DNA of 64,000 nt from Polyangiaceae bacterium (GTDB lineage Bacteria; Myxococcota_A; Polyangia; Polyangiales; Polyangiaceae), in contig JALHPN010000010.1 of assembly GCA_022842465.1 (NCBI GenBank), forward strand, positions 16,731 through 80,730, in the 5' to 3' direction. This document shows, piece after piece, positions 8,302 through 18,551 of this stretch; the first letter of the stretch is position 1, and every line of letters starts with the position of its first letter. The notes beneath the pieces were generated by a model. The model saw nothing but the letters and a program-made list of their open reading frames with translations. It was not told the DNA's origin and made no database searches. The translations under genes were made by a program, and so were the position numbers.

Positions 8302-10540
8302 ATGACGAAAGTACCCGCGCTGTCGCTCGCCCTCTTTGCTGCTGCCGCCGCGACACTCGCCGCAGGGGCATCCCCCGCGTCGCCGCGCGAGCTCGGCGCG
8401 AAGGTGAGGGAGACGCGGTTCGTTCCCACGCGTATCCACCAGGCCATCCGCCTGGCACTCGATCCGCGTGGCGCCGATCTCATCGGCCCGCCAGAAACGA
8501 TGCGGCAGGCAAGGCTCCCCGTCGTCCTCCGTTTCGCCGCGAGCGTAGGCCCGGAACGGCTCGCAGCGCTCGAAAGCGGCGGGGGTCGTCTTCTCCTCGT
8601 CATCGCCGACGCTCTCCGGCGCGTACCTCGCGAACGTCGACGCGCGAGGGCTCGACGCCCTCGAAGCCGCGGAGGACGTGGAGCGTGTCTCACCCGACTG
8701 GTCCGCTCGGCGGACGGCACCGCCCGCGACGCTCGAGAACGTTCTCCCGATCATCGGCGCGCTCGATGCTGCTGCCGCGGTCCGGGCCCAGGTTGGGGAA
8801 GAGCTCGACGGTAGGGGGATCGTCCTCGGTCACTACGACTACGACGTCTTCGTCTTCCACCCCGCCTTCTTTCATGCCGACGGCGGAGCCTATGCGTTCA
8901 CCGACGTGGATGGGGACGGCGCGCTGTCCCTCGACGTCGATGGTGTCGACATGGACGGCGACGGGGTCATCACCCCCGGAGAAGTCGTGCGCCGCATCGA
9001 CGAGGGCACTCTGGACGCGACCGGTAGGCCGGAGCGGTCCGCGGGGGGAAAGCTGAACCCGTCACGGGACTACGTCTACCTCGACACGAACGGCAACGGG
9101 GTGCGCGACTACGGCAAGGCGTTCGACGAGAGCACACCAGCGTACGGCGAGCCGGTCTTCGTGATGGACGACGTCGACAGGGACGGGACCATGATCCCGA
9201 CCGAGAAGCTCCTCCGCCTCGGAACGAGCAAGGTCCGCGCAGTGGGCGGCCCCGAGAAGGAGTGGCGTCGCGGGGACCGCGCCCAAGGGCTGTGCCAGTA
9301 CCCGTCACGCGCCGTCGAGGAAGATACGCCTGCACGTGCCTCGTCCGCGAATCATGGCGCCGCTTCGGTCGGCATCATGGTCGGGGGTCAGGCCGGGCAT
9401 GCGCGTCGCGGCATCGCGTGGGGCGCGGAGGCCGTGCTCGCTCAGACGGGAGGTTGGGTCCGGTCCCTGCAATGGCTCATCGACCAGGGAGCCACCGTCC
9501 ACGTCGCTGCCTGGCGACGTCGTGGCGTACGCGATCGAGTACCTCTCCCCTCGCGGCACCTACGAGCTGGATTTCCTGGTCCAGACCCGAGGACGTTCGA
9601 AGCCCTTGCCGGCGAACTGGGAGCTCGAGCTGGAGGCCGATCCCGGCCCGCCCATCGCTGCCCACGGCTACATCCGCGACGACACGGGCATATGGACGGG
9701 GTCCATCGGCTTCACGAACGCATCCCCGGAGACCGCTGTCTCGGGCACGGCCACGGCAGACTCGGCGATCAAGGTCGGCGCGTTCGCCTCCGGCGATTCG
9801 GCGACGTCGCCGACCCCCGGAGGCGCGATCCACGGATACTCCTCGCGAGGGCCGCTGCTCCTCGGCGGAGACGGCGTAGACGTCATCGCTCCCACGTCAT
9901 CCGTGGCGCCGGCGATGCCCTTCGACGAGAAGACGCAAGCCCTCCCGGACGCGAGCGCCGACGACCTGGTCGCCCGCCTTCGCGCCGGTGCGAGGAAGGA
10001 CGATGTCGTCGTCCGCGCGGGCCCGACGGTCGCAGGTCAGGGCAAGCTCGACGTCGGGAGGAGCCTCGGAGTCCCGCCACTCACGGGTGAAGCACCGATG
10101 GTTCGGCTCGTGGTCGAGAACGATGCGACCAGGGAGGTCACCGTACGCGTCGACGTCACCGACGACGAGCCGCTCGACGTGCTGCGGGCGCGATGGGACC
10201 TCGACTACGACGGAGAGCCCGATACCGGGTGGGAGCCCTCGCTCCGCGCACCTTCGTCGGCGCCGCGCTCGGCGCACACCTTGTCCGCGTCGATGTTCTC
10301 GACCGCCAGGGCCACGTCAAGGGAACGACCGCCCGCCTCGTCGTAGGTTCGGAAGCTCGAACGAATCACGCATCGAACAACACCGAATCCGAGGCTTGTG
10401 CGGTTACCTCCGTCGGCTCCGGACGCCGAGCCGGCGACGCGGCGTGGCTCCTGCTCGGCGCGATCGCGCTCGTCTCCAAACTCCGCGTCACGGCCCGCCG
10501 CGTCGCCCCCGGCGCCATCCGCAAGTCGAGCGGAGAGTAG
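8302..10540 (+). pseudogene. Decayed subtilisin-like (S8) serine protease
   Basis: Pieces of one secreted protease are spread over three frames. The frame from 8302 encodes a signal peptide and a propeptide-like region up to about 8580. A second frame continues (GVVFSSSSPTLSGAYLANVD) through a catalytic-domain start with Asp-rich calcium-binding stretches and the His region NHGAASVGIMVGG, to about 9510. A third frame carries a late subtilase segment ending GYSSRGP and VIAP (9520-10340). The second frame resumes at the end with a C-terminal tail of Cys, hydrophobic segment and Arg cluster, like a MYXO-CTERM sorting tail. The catalytic Asp motif is degraded and the GTSMA serine block is missing between VIAP and FDEKTQAL. 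Frameshifts plus internal deletions make a functional product very unlikely. Confidence 0.75.
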
Positions 10541-10856
10541 GTCTCTCTCTCCAGGCACTCGGAGGCTCGGCGCGCGCGACGAGACGACGCCGAGTGTCTC
10601 GTCGGAGCGCGCCGCGATCCGGAACGAGCCTGCGTCGACGACGGCGGCGAGGTGATCCGTCGTCCTCGCCCAGCGCGGCGACGTCGGCGGAGGGAGCGGC
10701 GTCGTCCCGAGCGCGGACCGCTCCACCCGGAGGCGCTGGTCGCCGACGCGAGCGGCGTCCCGGGCGACGAAGAGCCCGATCCCCGCGTGCGCGCCCGTCT
10801 CGAGCGGCGAGAGGTAGCCGGCGAGCTCGGTGGTCTCTCCGCCGCGCGCGCAGACG
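10541..10856 (-). other. Coding-like remnant with no start codon
   Basis: This 316-bp gap has no intact gene. On the minus strand one frame reads about 110 residues of protein-like sequence (ELAGYLSPLETGAHAGIGLF, then AAVVDAGSFRIAARSDETLG) starting just inside the end of the poly(A)-polymerase-like gene and running into the protease pseudogene. No ATG or GTG opens it; the first usable GTG is at 10726. It is probably the decayed tail of a gene whose front has been lost. The family is not recognised. Confidence 0.3.
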
Positions 10857-12185
10857 TCAGCGCCGGGCGCCGCGGTCGCGACGGGGGAAGCTGCTCGACC
10901 GCCGAGCCTCGCGCGTGGGCACGGGCGGGAGCGCGTCGCGCCGGAGCGCTTCGATCGCCGCCGTGCTCTGGCCGCGTGACGCGAGGACGATCGAAGCCAC
11001 CTCGAGCGCGAGGAGGTACACGTCCGTGCGCGCGAAGCGGCCGATCTTCCCGACGAGGATGCGCGGGACCATGAACATGATCCGGCGGATGCCGTCGGCC
11101 ACGCGGCGCGGCATCGCGATCCGCTCGATCACGGGATCGAGAAAATCGTTCACCGCGTTCATGATGTCGCGCGCGCCGTCGATCGCCTCCTCGAGCGGCT
11201 CGTAGAGGAGCGCGGTCATGAGGACGACGTCGTCGAGCGCGCCGCTCTCGCGCGTCTTCTGGTCGATGACGGACATCTTGCGGTAGAAGCGCTCCCCGCC
11301 GCCACCCGTCGCCTCCTCGTCGTCGAGGAAGGCCGAGAGCTCGGGGATGAGGACGCCGAGGGCGCCGAGCTCCCACATGAGGAACATCGAGCGGTGCGAG
11401 GCGCCCGCCCGCATGAGCCGGAGAATCTCCTCGAAGAGCCGCGGGCGCGCGGCGCGTGCGAGCTCGCCGCGGTTTCCGACCATCGCGTCGTAGACGGCGG
11501 GGTCGATGCCGAGGTCGAGCCGCGCGGCGAACTTGATCGCGCGGAGGATGCGGACGGGATCCTCGCGGAAGCGCACGGTGGGATCGCCGATCGTCCGGAT
11601 CCTCCGGGCCTTCACGTCGTCGAGGCCGCCGCACCAGTCGAGCACCTGACGGCGATCGAGGTCGTAGAAGAGCGCGTTGATCGTGAAGTCGCGGCGGAGG
11701 GCGTCCTCGTGTGCTTCACCGAAGACGTTGTCGCTCCGGATGAGGAGATCTTCGTCCTCCTCGACGAGCTCGCCCCCGCCGGGGTTCTTCCGGAACGTGG
11801 CGACCTCGACGACCTTGCCGCCGCCGAAGAGCACGTGCGCGAGCCGGAAGCGTCGGCCGATGATGCGGCAGTTGCGGAAGAGGCTCTTGACGTCGTCCGG
11901 TCGGGCGTTCGTCGCGACGTCGAAGTCCTTCGGTCGGCCGACGAGGAGGAGATCGCGGACGCAGCCGCCGACGAGGTACGCCTGGAAGCCACCGCGCTCG
12001 AGGCGACGGACGACCTTCGCGGCGTCGGAGTCGATGCTGTCCTCGTCGAGCTCGACGTCGTGTCGGACGAGCCCGGTGCCCGCGTGCCGCTCGAGGACGG
12101 AAGGCTCCTCTTCGCCCTCCGGTTCGATGGTGAACGACGGAAGCTCGGGAGGCGGCGGAAGGTCGGGGTTCGATCTGCGGCGCAT
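10857..12185 (-). CDS. pcnB: Poly(A) polymerase / tRNA nucleotidyltransferase family protein (PcnB-like)
   Basis: A 442-residue class II polymerase-beta-superfamily enzyme. Motifs in order: AYLVGGCVRDLLL, PKDFDVATNARPDDV with the metal-binding DxD-type pair, GRRFRLAHV, RRDFTINALFYD, GDPTVRFREDPVRILRAIKFAARL and ARPRLFEEI. The acidic, Pro-rich N-terminus and basic C-terminus (RRSSSFPRRDRGARR) favour the bacterial poly(A) polymerase branch, which adds 3' A-tails to RNA, over CCA-adding enzymes; the two are hard to separate by eye. The start at 12185 (MRRRSNPDLPPPP) precedes the conserved core by about 60 residues. Flanked by pseudogenes on both sides, it is the only intact gene between 8.0 and 13.2 kb. 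Confidence 0.85.
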   Translation of the reverse strand: MRRRSNPDLPPPPELPSFTIEPEGEEEPSVLERHAGTGLVRHDVELDEDSIDSDAAKVVRRLERGGFQAYLVGGCVRDLLLVGRPKDFDVATNARPDDVKSLFRNCRIIGRRFRLAHVLFGGGKVVEVATFRKNPGGGELVEEDEDLLIRSDNVFGEAHEDALRRDFTINALFYDLDRRQVLDWCGGLDDVKARRIRTIGDPTVRFREDPVRILRAIKFAARLDLGIDPAVYDAMVGNRGELARAARPRLFEEILRLMRAGASHRSMFLMWELGALGVLIPELSAFLDDEEATGGGGERFYRKMSVIDQKTRESGALDDVVLMTALLYEPLEEAIDGARDIMNAVNDFLDPVIERIAMPRRVADGIRRIMFMVPRILVGKIGRFARTDVYLLALEVASIVLASRGQSTAAIEALRRDALPPVPTREARRSSSFPRRDRGARR

Positions 12186-12247
12186 AAGCGGCCGTAAGTG
12201 CTCGGCAAAAACGGGTGCGAGAACGCCTCGCACAACAACCGACTCTA

Positions 12248-12857
12248 TCAGCCCGCCCGATCTCCCGCAACGCCCGTGGACCCGTCCTTCCGGAAGAGGA
12301 ACTGCTGCCACGGAAAGAGCCACGCGAGGGCCTGCGCGGCCGCCGCGAGGAGGGGCTGCGCCGGAGCGCGGCCGAGCACCGGGTGGCGCTCCACACGCCA
12401 GGCGGCGAGCGGGCACGGCGTGGCGCCTCGGAACATGGCCCGCACCTGCCATGGCGGGCTCGACCAGGGATAGCCGGGGCGTCGGCGCACGTCGCCGAGC
12501 CACCGTCGCGAATGGTGCTCGCGGAGCCGGAAGGGCGTCGGCGTGGCGAGGAACACGTGGCCGCCGGGACGGACCACGCGCAGCAGCTCGCGCGCCCGCC
12601 GGGACGTGGCAGAACCGCGCTCGCGCCGCGGCGAGGCCGTGGCCCTCGGCGCGGACGCGCGCGGCCTCGAGCGTGACGGCGCTCGCGTCGACCCCCGTGA
12701 TCGTCGCCTCTGGCCACGCCAGCGCGAGAGCGACGGCGGAAGACGCGTCCTCCGCGTCATGGTCGTATGAGCCGAGGCCGTCCGAGTCGTGGATGTCCCG
12801 CGTGCTCGCGCCCTGCCGTACGAGCGCGGCGAACCGGGTTCGGTGAGGCTCGCGCAT
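12248..12857 (-). pseudogene. Gutted class I SAM-dependent methyltransferase
   Basis: The first frame (start near 12857, MREPHRTRFAALV) gives a damaged SAM-binding motif and the following strand, TGVDASAVTLEAARVRAEG. It then runs into meaningless Arg-rich sequence. A second frame carries the late part of a class I methyltransferase, ARELLRVVRPGGHVFLATPT, and a C-terminal half to 12248. The stretch normally between these two parts (motifs II and III, several tens of residues) is missing, and the frames do not match. A deletion plus frameshift best explains this. Confidence 0.6.
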
Positions 12858-13192
12858 CACGATCCCCAAGCGTATCCGACCGCTCCGTTCCTTCGTAAGG
12901 GCGATCTGCAGCGCAGACAACGTGTTCGACCGTCGAGTTTCGCGGCGTATCGGCCGGACGGCCGGCGCCGCGACGCCTCTCACTCTTGCGATGGTGAAAG
13001 GCGGTTTCCTTTCGTTCCTGAACGTCCGCGTCGGTCGGGTGATGCTCTTTCCGACGGTTAGCAGATGGCACGAAACACGCATTCCACCCGAGCGGCACCG
13101 CGTCGACGGCTTCTCCCCCCCGAGCCGCCCGCGGTGCCGTTTTCTTTTGTCCGCGCCGACAGCCCACCGGTCAGGCGTAGACTTCCGAGGAG
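12858..13192. other. 335-bp gap upstream of a Ser/Thr kinase gene
   Basis: No gene is supported here. The only distinct element is an inverted repeat, GAAAGG-CGGTTT-CCTTTC, at 12996-13013, with 6-base arms and a 6-base spacer. It lies about 180 bp before the kinase start and could be an operator or chance. No convincing -35/-10 pair is visible. Confidence 0.35.
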
Positions 13193-14365
13193 ATGGCGCT
13201 CGAGCCGGCCAAGCTCTCCGACTTCGCCATCGCGGGTGCGCTCGGAGCCGGCACCACGGCCAAGGTCTACGACGCCGTCCAGACCGCGACGGGACGCGCT
13301 GTCGCGATCAAGATGCTCGAGCCCTCCCAGGAGGCGCTCGAGACGCGTGAGCGCTTCGCGCGCGAGGCGCTCTTGCTGGCGGGCGTCGAGAGCCGGCACA
13401 TCGGCAAGATCCTGGGGTTCGGCTTCGAGCGCGGCGGCCCCTTCCTCGTCCTCGAGCGTCTGCGCGGGGAGACGCTCGACGCGAAGCTCCGGCGTGACGG
13501 GCCCGTCCCGGCCGCCTCGGCGTTCCGCTGGATCGAGCAGCTCATCGTCGGCGTCCGCGACTGCCACGACGCCAACATCATCCATCGCGACATCAAGCCG
13601 TCGAACATCTTCCTCCACCAGGAGGGCGGCGAAGAGATCGTCAAGGTGATCGACTTCGGCGTCGCGCGGCTGAAGGAAGTGACGGGCGACCCGGGCCTCA
13701 CGTCGACGCAGGCGCTGATCGGCAGCATGGGCTACATGGCGCCCGAGCAGTTCCGCGACGCGAAGTCGGTGGACTTCACGGCCGACATCTACGCGATCGG
13801 TGTCGTCGTCTTCCGCGCGCTCACCGGGCGCCTGCCCTTCGTGAGCCGCTCGCTCGACGCCGTCATCCGAATGAAGCTCGAACGGTCCGTGCCGAGCGTG
13901 TCGTCGATGCCCGACATGCCCCAGAACGCGCTCCTCGACGCCTTCGTCCAGAGGGCGATGGAGCGCGCGCCGGAGGACCGGTTCCAGAGCGCGCGCGAGA
14001 TGCTCGACGCATGGGGCAGCGTCATGACCAGCCTCGACGAGGACGCCGCGACGGACGTCATCCACGTCGATGGCCTCGACGACGATGACCGAACCCTCCA
14101 GCGCGTGCTCTCGCCGCCGGAGGGAGCCGCCGCGGCGATCGCGCACCCGCCGAGCGTGCCGCTCTCGGAGAGCACGATGCTCGAGCAGGCACCCGCGACG
14201 CTGCCGGGCGCCTTCGTCGCCCCGGACGAGATCGTCGTCGACGACGACGCGTCGGAGAACGCCGATTCGCTCTGGGACATGCCGACCAAGCGAAACGACC
14301 CGGACCTGCGGAAGCTCGTCGAGCGGGAGCTCGAGCTCCAGCGGCGCGGGAAGCCGCGCGGCTGA
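13193..14365 (+). CDS. Cytosolic Hanks-type Ser/Thr protein kinase
   Basis: A 390-residue protein. The kinase domain covers about residues 8-285: glycine loop GALGAGTTAKVY, catalytic Lys40 in VAIKML, catalytic loop HRDIKPSN at 131-138, DFG at 154-156 and APEQFR in the activation segment. The glycine loop is unusual in having T-T-A-K in place of the common GGMG. The C-terminal 100 residues are acidic and Pro-rich with no membrane segment and no recognised sensor domain, so the kinase is probably cytosolic. It stands 209 bp upstream of dnaK on the same strand; a functional link is only suggested by position. Confidence 0.9.
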   Translation: MALEPAKLSDFAIAGALGAGTTAKVYDAVQTATGRAVAIKMLEPSQEALETRERFAREALLLAGVESRHIGKILGFGFERGGPFLVLERLRGETLDAKLRRDGPVPAASAFRWIEQLIVGVRDCHDANIIHRDIKPSNIFLHQEGGEEIVKVIDFGVARLKEVTGDPGLTSTQALIGSMGYMAPEQFRDAKSVDFTADIYAIGVVVFRALTGRLPFVSRSLDAVIRMKLERSVPSVSSMPDMPQNALLDAFVQRAMERAPEDRFQSAREMLDAWGSVMTSLDEDAATDVIHVDGLDDDDRTLQRVLSPPEGAAAAIAHPPSVPLSESTMLEQAPATLPGAFVAPDEIVVDDDASENADSLWDMPTKRNDPDLRKLVERELELQRRGKPRG

Positions 14366-14444
14366 CGCACCCCCGAAACGGGCGCGGAAAGCTAGGACCA
14401 AACCGGTCTCTGTCAACTTCCGTGCCGATGCTGCACGTCGCCCG

Positions 14445-14472
14445 TTGACGTCGGGTTCCGTGTGATTAGCTT
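14445..14472 (+). promoter_or_regulatory. Possible sigma-70-type promoter of dnaK
   Basis: TTGACG at 14445-14450 is an excellent -35 element. TAGCTT at 14467-14472, 16 bases further on, is a weak -10. The pair lies about 100 bp before the dnaK start. There is no CIRCE-type repeat in the gap and no clear sigma-32 -10 element. Confidence 0.35.
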
Positions 14473-14574
14473 GCGCCCGAAACCAGTGAACGAAGGCCCT
14501 GACGGGAGCTCGTGACCCCGAGCTCCCGCGGCCTTGCACGGCAGACGAAGGCAGATTCGGGAGGCAACACGGCC

Positions 14575-16491
14575 ATGGGCAAGATCATCGGTATCGACCT
14601 CGGGACCACGAACAGCGTCGTGGCGATCATGGAGGGGCGCGAGCCCAAGGTGATCGTCAACGAGGAGGGCTCCCGCATCACGCCGAGCGTGGTCGCGTGG
14701 GACGACAAGGGCGAGATCCTCGTCGGCCAGATCGCGAAGCGCCAGTCGGTCACCAACCCGGAGAACACGATCTACAGCGCCAAGCGCTTCATCGGCCGTC
14801 GCTTCGAGGAAGTGAACGAGGAGACGCGCCGCGTCCCGTACAAGACGGTCAAGTCGTCCAATGGGGACACGTCGTTCGACATCCGTGGCAAGCACGTCTC
14901 GCCGCCGGAGGTCGCGGCGAAGGTCCTCCAGAAGCTCAAGAAGGCGGCGGAGGACTACCTCGGGGAGAAGATCACCGAGGCCGTCATCACGGTCCCCGCG
15001 TACTTCAACGACGCCCAGCGCCAGGCCACGAAGGACGCCGGCAAGATCGCCGGGCTCGAGGTGAAGCGCATCGTGAACGAGCCGACGGCGGCGGCGCTCG
15101 CGTATGGCCTCGACAAGAAGAAGGACGAGATCATCGCCGTCTACGACTTCGGCGGCGGCACCTTCGACATCTCGATCCTCGAGGTCGGCGACAACGTCGT
15201 GCAGGTCATCTCGACCAACGGCGACACGCACCTCGGCGGCGACGACGTCGACAACCTGATCATCGACTGGATGATCGCCGAGTTCAAGAAGTCCTCCGGC
15301 ATCGATCTGTCGAAGGACAAGATGGCCCTCCAGCGCCTCAAGGAGGCCGGCGAGAAGGCGAAGATCGAGCTCTCCTCCGTGCAGGAGACGTCCATCAACC
15401 TGCCCTTCATCACCGTCGGCCCCGGCGGCCCGGTCCACCTCGATCTCCGCCTCTCGCGCGCGAAGCTCGAGCAGATGATGACGCCGCTCATCGACCGCTC
15501 GATGGAGCCGGTGAAGAAGGCGCTCCAGGACGCGAAGAAGTCCCCGAAGGACATCGCCGAGATCATCCTCGTCGGCGGCTCGACGCGCATCCCGCTCGTC
15601 AAGGAGACGGTCAAGAAGTTCTTCGGCAAGGATCCGCACCAGGGCGTGAACCCCGACGAGGTCGTCGCGATCGGCGCGGCGGTCCAGGCGGGCGTCCTCG
15701 CCGGCGACGTGAAGGACATGGTCCTCCTCGACGTCACGCCGCTCTCGCTCGGCGTCGAGACGCTCGGCGGCGTCATGACGACGATGATCGCGCGCAACAC
15801 GACGATCCCGACCCAGAAGAAGGAGGTCTTCTCGACGGCGACGGACAACCAGCCGAGCGTCGAGGTCGTCGTCCTCCAGGGCGAGCGCACCGAGGCCCGC
15901 TACAACAAGCGCATCGGCAACTTCCACCTCGACGGCATCATGCCCGCTCCGCGCGGCATGCCGAAGATCGAGGTCGCGTTCGACATCGACGCGAACGGCA
16001 TCCTCTCCGTCCACGCGAAGGACGTCGCGACGGGCAAGGAGCACAAGATCCGGATCGAGGCGAGCTCCGGCCTGTCGCAGGCGGAGATCGACAAGGCGGT
16101 GAAGGAAGCCGCCGAGCACGAGCAGGAGGACAAGGAGCGGCGCGAGCAGATCGAGCGCCGCAACAAGCTCGATAGCCTCTGCTACTCGCTCGAGAAGATG
16201 ATTGGCGAGAACAAGGAGAAGCTCCAGGCGGCGGACGTCACCGCTCTCGAGAGCCTCATCAAGGAAGGACGCGCCGCCGTCGAGCAGCAGAACGACGCCC
16301 AGGCGAAGGACATCCTCGAGAAGCTCGAGAAGGAAGCGCAGCGCATCGGCGCGGCGATGTACCAGAACGCGGGCGCTGCCGCGGGCGGGGCCCCGGGAGG
16401 AGCGGAAGGCTCCGCGCCGACCGGCGACGCAGGGGCCCCGAAGAAGGGCGGCAAGGACGTCATCGACGCGGAGTTCGAAGAGACGCCCTGA
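14575..16491 (+). CDS. dnaK: Molecular chaperone DnaK (Hsp70)
   Basis: A 638-residue Hsp70, the normal length. The ATPase domain starts at once with [20 protein letters not shown] and contains [20 protein letters not shown] and [18 protein letters not shown]; the substrate-binding domain and helical lid follow, ending in a Gly/Ala-rich linker and DVIDAEFEE. DnaK binds exposed hydrophobic peptide segments in an ATP cycle driven by DnaJ and GrpE. Neither partner gene is next to it here. The ATG 14575 is chosen because MGKIIGID is the universal DnaK start; GGGAGG lies 10 bases upstream. An intrinsic terminator follows. Myxobacteria often carry several dnaK copies, so this may not be the main one. 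Confidence 0.97.
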   Translation: MGKIIGIDLGTTNSVVAIMEGREPKVIVNEEGSRITPSVVAWDDKGEILVGQIAKRQSVTNPENTIYSAKRFIGRRFEEVNEETRRVPYKTVKSSNGDTSFDIRGKHVSPPEVAAKVLQKLKKAAEDYLGEKITEAVITVPAYFNDAQRQATKDAGKIAGLEVKRIVNEPTAAALAYGLDKKKDEIIAVYDFGGGTFDISILEVGDNVVQVISTNGDTHLGGDDVDNLIIDWMIAEFKKSSGIDLSKDKMALQRLKEAGEKAKIELSSVQETSINLPFITVGPGGPVHLDLRLSRAKLEQMMTPLIDRSMEPVKKALQDAKKSPKDIAEIILVGGSTRIPLVKETVKKFFGKDPHQGVNPDEVVAIGAAVQAGVLAGDVKDMVLLDVTPLSLGVETLGGVMTTMIARNTTIPTQKKEVFSTATDNQPSVEVVVLQGERTEARYNKRIGNFHLDGIMPAPRGMPKIEVAFDIDANGILSVHAKDVATGKEHKIRIEASSGLSQAEIDKAVKEAAEHEQEDKERREQIERRNKLDSLCYSLEKMIGENKEKLQAADVTALESLIKEGRAAVEQQNDAQAKDILEKLEKEAQRIGAAMYQNAGAAAGGAPGGAEGSAPTGDAGAPKKGGKDVIDAEFEETP

Positions 16492-16523
16492 CGCGGTGAC
16501 CGCGAGCGCGAACGGCACGCCGA

Positions 16524-16560
16524 CGGAGCTCGAGCCCAGCGCTCGGGCTCCGTTTCTTTT
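16524..16560 (+). terminator. Intrinsic terminator after dnaK
   Basis: A GC-rich inverted repeat (CGGAGC at 16524-16529 with GCTCCG at 16547-16552, or alternatively GAGCCC with GGGCTC inside it) is followed directly by TTTCTTTT. It lies 33 bases after the dnaK stop. This is one of the clearest intrinsic terminators in the window. Confidence 0.7.
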
Positions 16561-16850
16561 CGTAACGCTCGAGGCTGTGCACAAGGGAGCCTCACCCTGT
16601 GGCGGGTCGCACCGCTGGAAAGGCGCGAGAACGGGCGCGTTCCGCCCACCTCTCTCGCTCCTCGCATCGCGCTGCCACAGGATCACGACGGCGCCACCGC
16701 GGTCTCTCATCGCGGGCGGGTCGATGCGTAGGACGGTGCGCATTTCGCATCCGGCTTCCTCACTCGCGAGTTTGGGGGTGCGGCAAGTGCCCGCCTACGC
16801 CGGGGGAACGGTTCGGCTACGGTGGCAGCCGCCTTGGGAGCAAGAGGACG

Positions 16851-18548
16851 ATGAGGGTCGCCGCGACGATGCTGTTCGATCGGCTCGCGAGGGCGGGGCG
16901 TGAGCCTGCCCGCCACTCCGTGCCGCTCGACATCCTCGTGGTCGACGACGACGACGCCACGCGGTTGAGCCTCGCGTGCGCGCTGACGGACGCAGGGCAC
17001 CGGGTGACGGAGGCCATCGACGGCGAGCAGGCGCTCGCGCTGACGTCGGAGCGGACCTACGACGTGGCGCTCGTCGACGTGCGGCTGCCGAAGATCGACG
17101 GTCTGACGCTCGCGCGCCGGCTCCGGGGCGACGCGCCGACGACCGCGGTCATCCTCATGACGGCGTTCGCCACCGTCCCGGATGCGGTCGCGGCGCTCCG
17201 CGACGGCGCCTACGACTACGTCACGAAGCCGTTCGACCCGGAGGAGCTCACGCTGCGCGTGATCGGCCACATCGCCGAGCACCGCGCGCTGAAGCACGAG
17301 CTCGAGGAAGCGCGGCGGCTCATGGCGAGCCGCGACGCGGGCTCGCCGATCATCGGCAGCGCGCCTGCGATGGTGCAGCTCGTCGAGCGCATCAACACGG
17401 TGGCGCAGAGCGACGCGCTGGTGCTGATCCGCGGCGAGCCCGGCGTCGGCAAGGAGCTCGTCGCGCACACGCTCCACGCGCGGAGCCGGCGGAAGGCCGG
17501 CCCGTTCGTCTCCGTGAGCTGCTCGGCGCTCCCGCCCGCGCTCCTCGAGACCGAGATGTTCGGCCGCGACGCCTCGAAGGGCTCGAGCCGCTTCGGCGCC
17601 GCCGACGGCGGGACGCTCCTCCTCGACGAGATCGCCGAGCTCCCGCTCTCGGCGCAGGCGCGCCTCCTCTCGGTGCTCGAGGACGGCTGCATCACGCCGA
17701 TCGGCTCCCAGGAGCGCGTCCCCGTGAACGTCCGGCTCGTGGTCGCGACCCGCTACGACCCGAAGGAGCTCGTGCTCCGTGGCCTCTTGCGCGAGGACCT
17801 CTACTTCCGCATCAACGTCGTCGATCTCCTCGTGCCGCCGTTGCGTGAGAGGAAGGCCGATCTCCCGCTCCTCCTCGCCCACTTCCAGCGTCGCTTCTAC
17901 CCCGGTCGGGTGCCGCCGAGCATCTCCTCACGCGCGTGGTCCGCGCTCACGGCCTACGACTGGCCCGGGAACGTGCGCGAGTTCGCGAACGCGATCGAGC
18001 GAGCGATGGTGCTCGCGCGCGGGAGCGAGATCGACGTCGAGCATCTGCCGCCCGACGTCGTCGCCTGCGCCTCGCTGCCGCCGGGCGTGCGCACCTCGTC
18101 ACCGCCGCCCGCACCCGCTCCGTCGCCGAAGCCGCTCCGCAAGGCCACGGCCGAGCCGGAGGGACACGACACGCTCGGCGAGAGGGACGCAGACGAAGAT
18201 CGAGTGACTTTGCCTCGCCTCGCCGCGGCGATGAAGCAGTACGAGAAGAACCTGCTCCTTCGCGCGCTCCGGACGGCGCGAGGCGCGCGCCACCACGCTG
18301 CGGAGCTGCTCGGCATCTCCCGCCGGGTCCTCGTCCGGAAGTGCGATCTGCACGGGATCACCGACTCGGATCTGGGCTCGGGGCCGCCGCAGGCGCCCGA
18401 GGCGAGCGGCGTCGCGTTCCGCGATCTCGAGGCGACCGACGAGGTCCCGAGCGTGCCCGGCTCGCTCTCGCGGCCCCACCGCGAGAGCGGGTCTGCATCG
18501 GGCGCCGGCGAGGACGCGCGCGTCCTTCGGTCGAAGAGCGCGACCTGA
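16851..18548 (+). CDS. NtrC-family response regulator lacking the GAFTGA loop
   Basis: A 565-residue protein with receiver, AAA+ and Fis-type HTH. The receiver (about 25-145) has the acidic pocket VVDDDD, phosphoacceptor Asp76 in ALVDVRLP, and KPFDPEE. The AAA+ domain has Walker A GEPGVGKE at 195-202, Walker B GGTLLLDEI at 253-261, and an intact arginine-finger region REDLYFRIN. Where sigma-54 activators have the FGHEKGAFTGA loop, this protein reads MFGRDASKGSSRFGAADGG: the loop that touches sigma-54 is gone. The C-terminus (from about 455) is a Fis-like helix-turn-helix ending AAELLGISRRVLVRKC. It probably binds DNA and responds to phosphorylation, but should not open sigma-54 complexes in the usual way. 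The start at 16851 follows AGAGGACG. It converges with a histidine kinase gene 3 bp away. Confidence 0.85.
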   Translation: MRVAATMLFDRLARAGREPARHSVPLDILVVDDDDATRLSLACALTDAGHRVTEAIDGEQALALTSERTYDVALVDVRLPKIDGLTLARRLRGDAPTTAVILMTAFATVPDAVAALRDGAYDYVTKPFDPEELTLRVIGHIAEHRALKHELEEARRLMASRDAGSPIIGSAPAMVQLVERINTVAQSDALVLIRGEPGVGKELVAHTLHARSRRKAGPFVSVSCSALPPALLETEMFGRDASKGSSRFGAADGGTLLLDEIAELPLSAQARLLSVLEDGCITPIGSQERVPVNVRLVVATRYDPKELVLRGLLREDLYFRINVVDLLVPPLRERKADLPLLLAHFQRRFYPGRVPPSISSRAWSALTAYDWPGNVREFANAIERAMVLARGSEIDVEHLPPDVVACASLPPGVRTSSPPPAPAPSPKPLRKATAEPEGHDTLGERDADEDRVTLPRLAAAMKQYEKNLLLRALRTARGARHHAAELLGISRRVLVRKCDLHGITDSDLGSGPPQAPEASGVAFRDLEATDEVPSVPGSLSRPHRESGSASGAGEDARVLRSKSAT

Positions 18549-18551
18549 GCG

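Noticed and set aside
14413..16743. A 776-codon open frame antisense to dnaK
   Set aside because: It mirrors the codons of a certain Hsp70 gene; the Arg/Glu/Leu-rich product is what antisense of GC-rich coding DNA produces.
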